Source: Antedon mediterranea
Taxonomy: Eukaryota; Echinodermata; Crinoidea; Comatulida; Antedonidae
Direction of reading: 5' to 3'
Length of the DNA stretch: 60,000 nt
Assembly (NCBI RefSeq): GCF_964355755.1
Contig: NC_092680.1
Span: forward strand, 14,673,001-14,733,000
Within the stretch, counting starts at the first letter, position 1; each line of letters starts with the position of its first letter. Below, one piece after another: positions 54,301 to 60,000 of the stretch. A program made the translations under genes and the position numbers. The notes beneath the pieces were generated by a model. The model made no database searches. It saw only the letters and a list, made by a program, of their open reading frames with translations, and was not told where the DNA came from.

Positions 54301-55335
54301 CCCTGCAATTTTGGACGTTTTTTTAAAATTAATACATATATATCACTTTAAAAACATTAAACCATGTCATTCCTTGTCTTAAATGTACGTTTTATGGTAA
54401 ATTATGATAAAAAGTGAGAAACAATGCACTACCTAAGTAGCTCGCGGCGACCGACCTCTCGTGGACGGTCTATTTTTGCCAGACTCCGTTGATACAAATT
54501 GGGGAAAACCCGGTATTTTCGCTGAAAAGTTAGGAGTCTTCCATTTGTTTTGGCTTCACGATCGATCGAAAAGTGGGCGAATTACAGGTGAAAAACAAAA
54601 ATATCAATCCGCGCGTAATGCATTTTGGGATTTATAGCGGGCCGCTATAATTATTAGAATCAATTTATTTTTCACATTTTTAACCGTTTAAAGACGAAAA
54701 AAGTTATCGCAATAGGACCATATAGTATTATTTTTACATTAAATATAGTTTGTGATCTTAAATTAGATCTAAAAAACGTAGGGAATTGGGCTTTAATTCA
54801 ATACATGTGACATCAAAAACAGACTGCTATAATTGACGGGAGGTGAAGGGCGCCCCCCGTGGATTTGAGATGTTGTGTGCGGATGAGGAGAACGCACGAG
54901 AGGAGAGATGAACACGACGAATAGAGTTGAATGGACATTTCCGAGTAATGATGTTTATATTACTTGTTAGTTAATAATTTGATGTTTAAGAGGTAGGCCT
55001 ATAATACGACGTTGGAAACAGAATTCGAGTGTGAAGATGTTTACTGTAGTTTGAACTTACATGGATTGTAAAGGATTTCATAGATTTAGAGTAGATTACT
55101 ATACGAAAAGTTTGTTAATTTGTATTCAATGTTATCAACGGATCAAGATCGTTGAAGCTTGCCATGGTTGAAGTGTTACTGATATTGGAATTGTTTTAGT
55201 TCAAGACAAAGAATTGTTGATACTGTTTTGTACTACTTATTAAACTGTTGCAAAATTTTATACTTAATCGTATTCACTTTATTTGGATTCTTTACGATCT
55301 GAGGAGCTATACATATTGATAACTCCCACACCCCC
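54301..55335. mobile_element. ~1-kb insertion in the transposon-like ORF
   Basis: Non-coding block between the two halves of the ORF. Its left part (54350-54440) is the exact reverse of 40705-40800 (GCATTGTTTCTCACTTTTT, CATAATTTACCATAAAACG). The right part is promoter-like and GC-rich around 54840-54910. Termini and target duplication were not resolved; it could be an LTR or another non-autonomous element. Confidence 0.5.
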
Positions 55336-57000
55336 ACATTACGACATAATCCACAGCTGTTCCCCCTGGAAGTTCATCCACTGCAATTACTTAGCAAACA
55401 CATTGATGGCTCCATCTCGCACATTGCAAATATTTTCAGCCAAATAAAAAATGTGGATGCAAAAGAAACACGACAGAAAATAAATGGAAATATTGCTAAT
55501 ACAATGACAGACCGAGCAGTTGTTAATCATGCCACCATAGCCAGCCTAAATGAAGTTTGGAATAAGGATTTGAATGAGTTGAACTGCCATTTACATCCTC
55601 TGGATTCGATTTCAACTTCGTGCAAGAAATCTTTAAAACAAATTGAAGACAAACATAATGTAACAGGTAATAAGAGAAATTTTTTATTGTTGTATCCGTC
55701 ATAACAAAGGCTAACTTAAACTTGAGTTAGATTTTATTTTGTTTACAAAATATTAGTTTAATTAAATGTTTTCCTTGTTTACATTGCAGGGAAGCGATTT
55801 ACGATTCAGACTGTTCTGCTGGTCAGTTGGTTGGTTGGTGACCCAAAGACATTTAAAGCAGAACTAGTGGGGGCTGGACTACCAAAGGGATATTTGCCAA
55901 GGTATCGTGGGAACAGGTTGCATGTTCTTTTTGTAATATGTGGTAAACTTGTTGAGCAACAGCGGTTTTTTAATGGCCTTTTCCACAACACCAACCTTTC
56001 CAGCGACAAACTTCGCAGAGCAGTTGCTAGTGATTTTTCTATGACTCACTCCAAGGTTGAATTACAAGTTTTAGGACTTATTGGAAAACTACTGACTGGT
56101 CCGTGGATGTCAATGTTTTATGTTAACTCCCTTAGCAACATCTGGAGGCCTTTCAAGTGGTAAAGAAGTTAGTTGTTAATTTAGAACACATCATTTTACA
56201 CCCTGAAGAAACGATAAAAACAACAAAAAACTTCTTCCAGAATGACCTATCACCCGTTGATGCAACAACGAAATCTTTAGAAATAGTACCAGAAGATATG
56301 ACATTGTTTGAAGAGATGATGTCGTCGTGTTTATCTGATACCAGAGATGTTCTTCTTCGACAGTATAATCGATATTTTGAAATGAACGTAACTAGGCAAC
56401 TGGAATCAGAAACCAGATGTGCTCGTCTACATAACATTGATGCCGAGCAGATAATGGGCATGTTTTCTGCCATTCAAATTGCAAAAAAAAAATGCGAATA
56501 TTGATTACATTTCCTGTGGAATTTGTTCCAGAAAAAATCAGGTGGTTGAATATTTAAATGATATGCCAGTAGAGCAAAGGAACTCACTCATCAATTCCGC
56601 AAGACCACTTGCAAAACAACAACGAATCATAAAAAAACAAGACAACAAAAATATTGAGGAAGAGATCATGCAAAGGATTGCAACAAAAAAACAAAAGCGA
56701 GATGAATCCACAAGGAAAAAACTTGAGAAAGATTTGATGAACAATGTTGTCGCTACCAATACTTTTCCGGAACATCAAGTAGAATTGGACAAGATTTTAG
56801 AGGGAAAACTTGTACCTGGTTGCACGAAAACGAAAAAAGCCAAAATATACAATTGCCTACTGGCAGGATGGACAGACATGAGGATGATGGAGAGGACTTT
56901 GACATGTCTGTTTATGAACTAGCTGTTGACCTTAAAACTGGGGACTTTAATATTCAGTTAGTTTCATCTCCCTTAACGGACACATTCCATTTGTTAATTT
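55336..57000 (+). pseudogene. transposon-like ORF, central and C-terminal part, frameshifted
   Basis: Frames chain as LEVHPLQLLSKHIDGSISH, NIANTMTDRAVVNHATIASL, LNELNCHLHPLDSISTS, a break at about 55665-55790 that looks like an intron (AG|GTAATAAG...TTGCAG|GG), then LPKGYLPRYRGNRLHVLFVI and LQVLGLIGKLLTGPWMSMFY. A frameshift near 56130 leads to AFQVVKKLVVNLEHII, and a second in the A tract at 56485 to DYISCGICSRKNQVVEYLND. A Lys/Glu coiled region and ELAVDLKTGDF follow. I recall multi-copy proteins with TMTDRA...LHPLD...PRYRGNR...LTGPWM in aquatic animals, most likely transposon-borne, but cannot name the superfamily. Confidence 0.7.
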
Positions 57001-57089
57001 ATTCACACACAATAATATGTATATTGTGTATAAATATGGGTATGAAGCGTCTCACATACACACAGAGCCAAGATATAAGGAGTTTTGAC

Positions 57090-57620
57090 TTGCACAGTGT
57101 ATGGACGCTAACCTTATAGTAGAGCAGTTAATGACATGAGCTGTGCATTTTATTACCAAAGCATGAAACTTGGCACAAAGTTTCTTTGATGTATATAGAT
57201 TCAAAATATCGGGGGGTGCCAAGTGTCCAACGTCTGGTATGGCGGCCATCTTGATTTCAAAATGGCCACCATAAAATCAAAAAATGTTCATATCTTGGCA
57301 ACTATACACATTAGAGACTTAATTCTGGTCTCAAATTGTTCACAAATTATATATTTCTATTTGCTCTAATGAAAAGTTTCGTCCAAAAATGACCGGAAAT
57401 GACGTTTCTTACAGTTTGACCTTTGACCTCGTATTTGTATATCTCTGTAACTACTGGTCATTATTAATCGATTTTGGTGTCATTTTGTTCAGAATAAATA
57501 CATTTATATTTGTAGTAATGGAACATTTTCACATAAAATGACCGAAAATACAATTTATGACCTTTGACATTATTTATTGATTTTTAATTATGTGAATATA
57601 CTGTATGTGGTTTTTGTTGG
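57090..57620. repeat. dispersed-type repeat with internal duplication and a DR1 motif
   Basis: Two related halves about 165 bp apart: AAAATGACCGGAAATGACG...TTTGACCTTTGACCTCG and AAAATGACCGAAAATACAA...ATGACCTTTGACATT. The first contains TGACCTTTGACCT (57417-57429), a perfect inverse DR1 (AGGTCA-A-AGGTCA), the site class of HNF4/RXR-type receptors. Functional use is not implied. Confidence 0.5.
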
Positions 57621-58061
57621 TCTTAAATGCACCTCATTTTGAACTTTTACCTAATAGGCGTAATTATATTAAATGATTAATGGACTTAAATTGTATATAG
57701 TACATAAAATTGGTAAACATTGTGCTTGGTGGTACCATTAGTACGATGTTGGCACCTTCTGATTCGCTGAAAGTTTTAATAGTTTGACAGAGGAAATAAC
57801 ATACATGTTATGGAATACCGTAAAACCTCAAAAAGGTGATAGTATGAGCTTCTTTTCGAGATAGACTGTATTTGAATGTCAAATAATTAGTATGATGATC
57901 GTGTTTATATCAATATATTATTAATGACCTTACAAAGAACCCTTTATATTTCAACAATTAAGCCTCAGTTTTTCTACAATTTATTGTTTTCCAAGTGGTA
58001 GGCCTATTTTGATTGCATCTTCTTTTTGTATGCTTCCTGGGTTAATATGGTCCTAACCCTC

Positions 58062-59693
58062 CTTCTTTGTCTGTAGATGGTCTTACACCCCTTTCTTTAT
58101 CTGTGGATGGTCTTATACCCCCTTCTGTGCCTGTGGATGGTCCTATACCCCTTTCTTTGTCTGTTGATGGTATTACACCCCTTTCTTTGTCTGTTGATGG
58201 TATTAAACCCCTTTCTTTGTGTGTGGATGGTCTTACACCCCCTTTCTTTATCTGTGGATGGTCTTATACCCCCTTCTGTGTCTGTGGATGGTCGTATACC
58301 CCCTTCTTTGTCTGTTGATGGTATTACACCCCTTTCTTTGTGTGTGGATGGTCTTATACCCCCTTCTGTGTCTGTGGATGGTCTTATACCCCTTCTTTGT
58401 CTGTTGATGGTATTACACCCCTTTCTTTGTGTGTGGATGGTCTTATACCCCCTTCTGTGTCTGTGGATGGTCTTATACCCCCTTCTGTGTCTGTTGATGG
58501 TATTAAACCCCTTTCTTTGTCTGTAGATGGTCTTACACCCCTTTCTTTGTCTGTAAGATGGTTTTTTCCCCTTCTTTGTCTGTGGATGGTCATACATCCC
58601 CTTCTTTGTCTGTTGATGGTCCTACACCCCTTCTTTGTCTGTTGGTGGTCTTATAATCCCTTCTTTGTCTGTTGGTGGTCTTATAATCCCTTCTTTGTGT
58701 GTGGATGGTCTTGCACCCCTTCTTTGTCTGTGGGTGGTCTTACATCCCCTTCTTTGTTTGTAGATGGTCTTACACCCTTTTCTTTATCTGTTGATGGTAT
58801 TAAACCCCTTTCTTTGTGTGTGGATGGTCTTATACCCCCTTCTTTGTCTGTTGATGGTATTACACCCCTTTCTTTGTCTGTTGATGGTATTAAACCCCTT
58901 TCTTTGTGTGTGGACGGTCTTACACCCCTTTCTTTGTCTGTAGATGGTCTTACACCCCTTCTTTGTCTGTGGATGGTCCTACACCCCCTTGTTTGTCTGT
59001 CGATGGTCCTACACCCTCTTCTTTGTCTGTTGGTGGTCTTATATCCCCTTCTTTGTTTGTAGATGGTCCGACACCCCTTTTTTGTCTGTGGATGGTCCTA
59101 CACCCCCTTCTTTGTCTGTGAATGGTCTTACACCCCTTCTTTGTCTGTGGATGGTCTTATACCCCCTTCTTTGTCTGTGGATGATCTTATACCTCCTTCT
59201 TTGTTTGTGGATGGTCTTACCTCTCCTTCTTTGTCTGTGGATGGTCCGACACCCCCTTCTTTGTCTGTGAATGGTCCTACACCCCTTCTTTGTCTGTGGA
59301 TGGTCTTATACCCCCTTCTTTGTCTGTAAGTAGTCCTATACCCCTTTCTTTGTCAGTGGATGGTCTTACACCCCCTTCTTTGTCTGTGGACGGTCCTACA
59401 CCCCCTTCTTTGTCTGTGGACGGTCCTACACCCCCTTCTTTGTCTGTGGACGGTCCTACACCCCCTTCTTTGTCTGTAGAGGGCCTTACACCCCTTTCTT
59501 TGTCTGTGGATGGTCTTATACCCCCTTCTTTGTCTGTGGATGGTCTTATACCCCCTTCTTTGTGTGTGGATGGTCTTACACCCCCTTCTTTGTCTGTGGA
59601 TGGTCTTACCCCTTCTTTGTCTGTGGATGGTCTTATATCCCCTTCTTTGTCTGTGGATGGTCTTTTACCCCCTTCTTTGTCTGGACCCACTAC
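58062..59693. repeat. ~30-bp minisatellite, about 55 copies
   Basis: The unit is close to CTTTGTCTGTGGATGGTCTTA followed by YACCCCCTT. Lengths of 28-30 bp shift frames along the array, so the translated SVDGLTPLSL and DKEGGIRPST repeats break often. Subtypes (TGTTGATGGTATTA, GTGTGTGGATGGTCTT) are interspersed, suggesting segmental duplication within the array. Not considered coding. Confidence 0.92.
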
Positions 59694-60000
59694 TTTGATT
59701 GATTAAATCAGACATTGTTTCTTGTATGATTAGGAGACCTTCAAAGTGAAAGTCCACAGGTGGATGCCTAAAAAGGTCTTGTACAGAACAGTATATTATA
59801 GGTCCATGTCACTAATTTAAGGATTACTTGAATAATTATATTGAGATGTCTTTTACGAATTGATTTTGTTCGGATTTTGCTAAAAAAATCAATGGCTAGA
59901 GAAAATCGAGGAAAATGATTCAGATGAAAGGTTTACAGCAAACGCCCATTACCATAAAAATGGAGTACATTTTTTTAGATGCAACGAAAATGAACAAGAA
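59694..60000. other. right end of window, no feature seen
   Basis: AT-rich sequence with no open frame, repeat or splice signal that I can support. Confidence 0.4.

Noticed and set aside
58077-59706. Several 60-240-codon frames in the ~30-bp array
   Set aside because: Unit length varies between 28 and 30 bp, so frames break repeatedly; no exon signals.
1-60000. CRISPR arrays, operons or bacterial-style systems
   Set aside because: All tandem repeats are contiguous without unique spacers, and the genes are intron-split and eukaryotic.

Overview
The window is animal nuclear DNA. Intron-split genes use GT-AG junctions, two genes are recognisable metazoan orthologues, and AT-rich introns and intergenic DNA are full of decayed retroelements, tRNA-derived SINEs, MITE-like foldbacks and minisatellites. 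A marine invertebrate deuterostome such as an echinoderm fits the repeat style (Gypsy, Penelope-like and SINE remains, clusters of the palindrome AGGCCT), but that placement is inference.

Layout. 1-3617 holds repeats and no exon I can defend. 3618-18361 (+) is a coiled-coil gene I could not name. Eight shared exons lead either to a short 3' end (stop at 10520) or, across a large intron, to four more exons and three candidate last exons (17282, 17731, 18268). The last shared exon sits in a 57-bp tandem repeat that has copied its splice donor. The intron before 16211 carries a ~1.5-kb 21-bp minisatellite. 20251-28908 (-) is a DAZAP1 orthologue with two RRMs and a Gly/Gln/Asn/Tyr-rich tail, 13 coding exons and 494 codons. 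29000-33100 is intergenic and holds a broken Penelope-like element (reverse transcriptase and GIY-YIG pieces) split by a foldback element. 33466-39413 (-) is an ARB2A (FAM172A) orthologue with 9 coding exons and 674 codons. Its last exon contains a 24-bp minisatellite that is translated into a (KDDSNTGQ)n tail. 39.4-43.4 kb is intergenic and includes a 1087-bp MULE-like element. 43.4-54.1 kb is a graveyard of at least four Gypsy lineages or copies, one cut by a SINE. 54.1-57.0 kb is a frameshifted multi-copy transposon-like ORF interrupted by about 1 kb. 58.06-59.69 kb is a ~30-bp minisatellite.

DAZAP1 and ARB2A lie head-to-tail on the minus strand; the coiled-coil gene runs towards DAZAP1 (tail-to-tail). 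From family knowledge, DAZAP1 is an hnRNP-type regulator of splicing and translation, and FAM172A/ARB2A has been tied to AGO2/chromatin-linked alternative splicing. Whether their closeness matters here is unknown. I did not find an obvious new multi-gene system. The best leads are the donor-bearing exonic repeat with alternative 3' ends, the translated minisatellite in ARB2A, and the uniformly phase-1 cassette exons of the DAZAP1 tail. All exon boundaries were derived by hand from splice motifs and reading phase, without transcript data.
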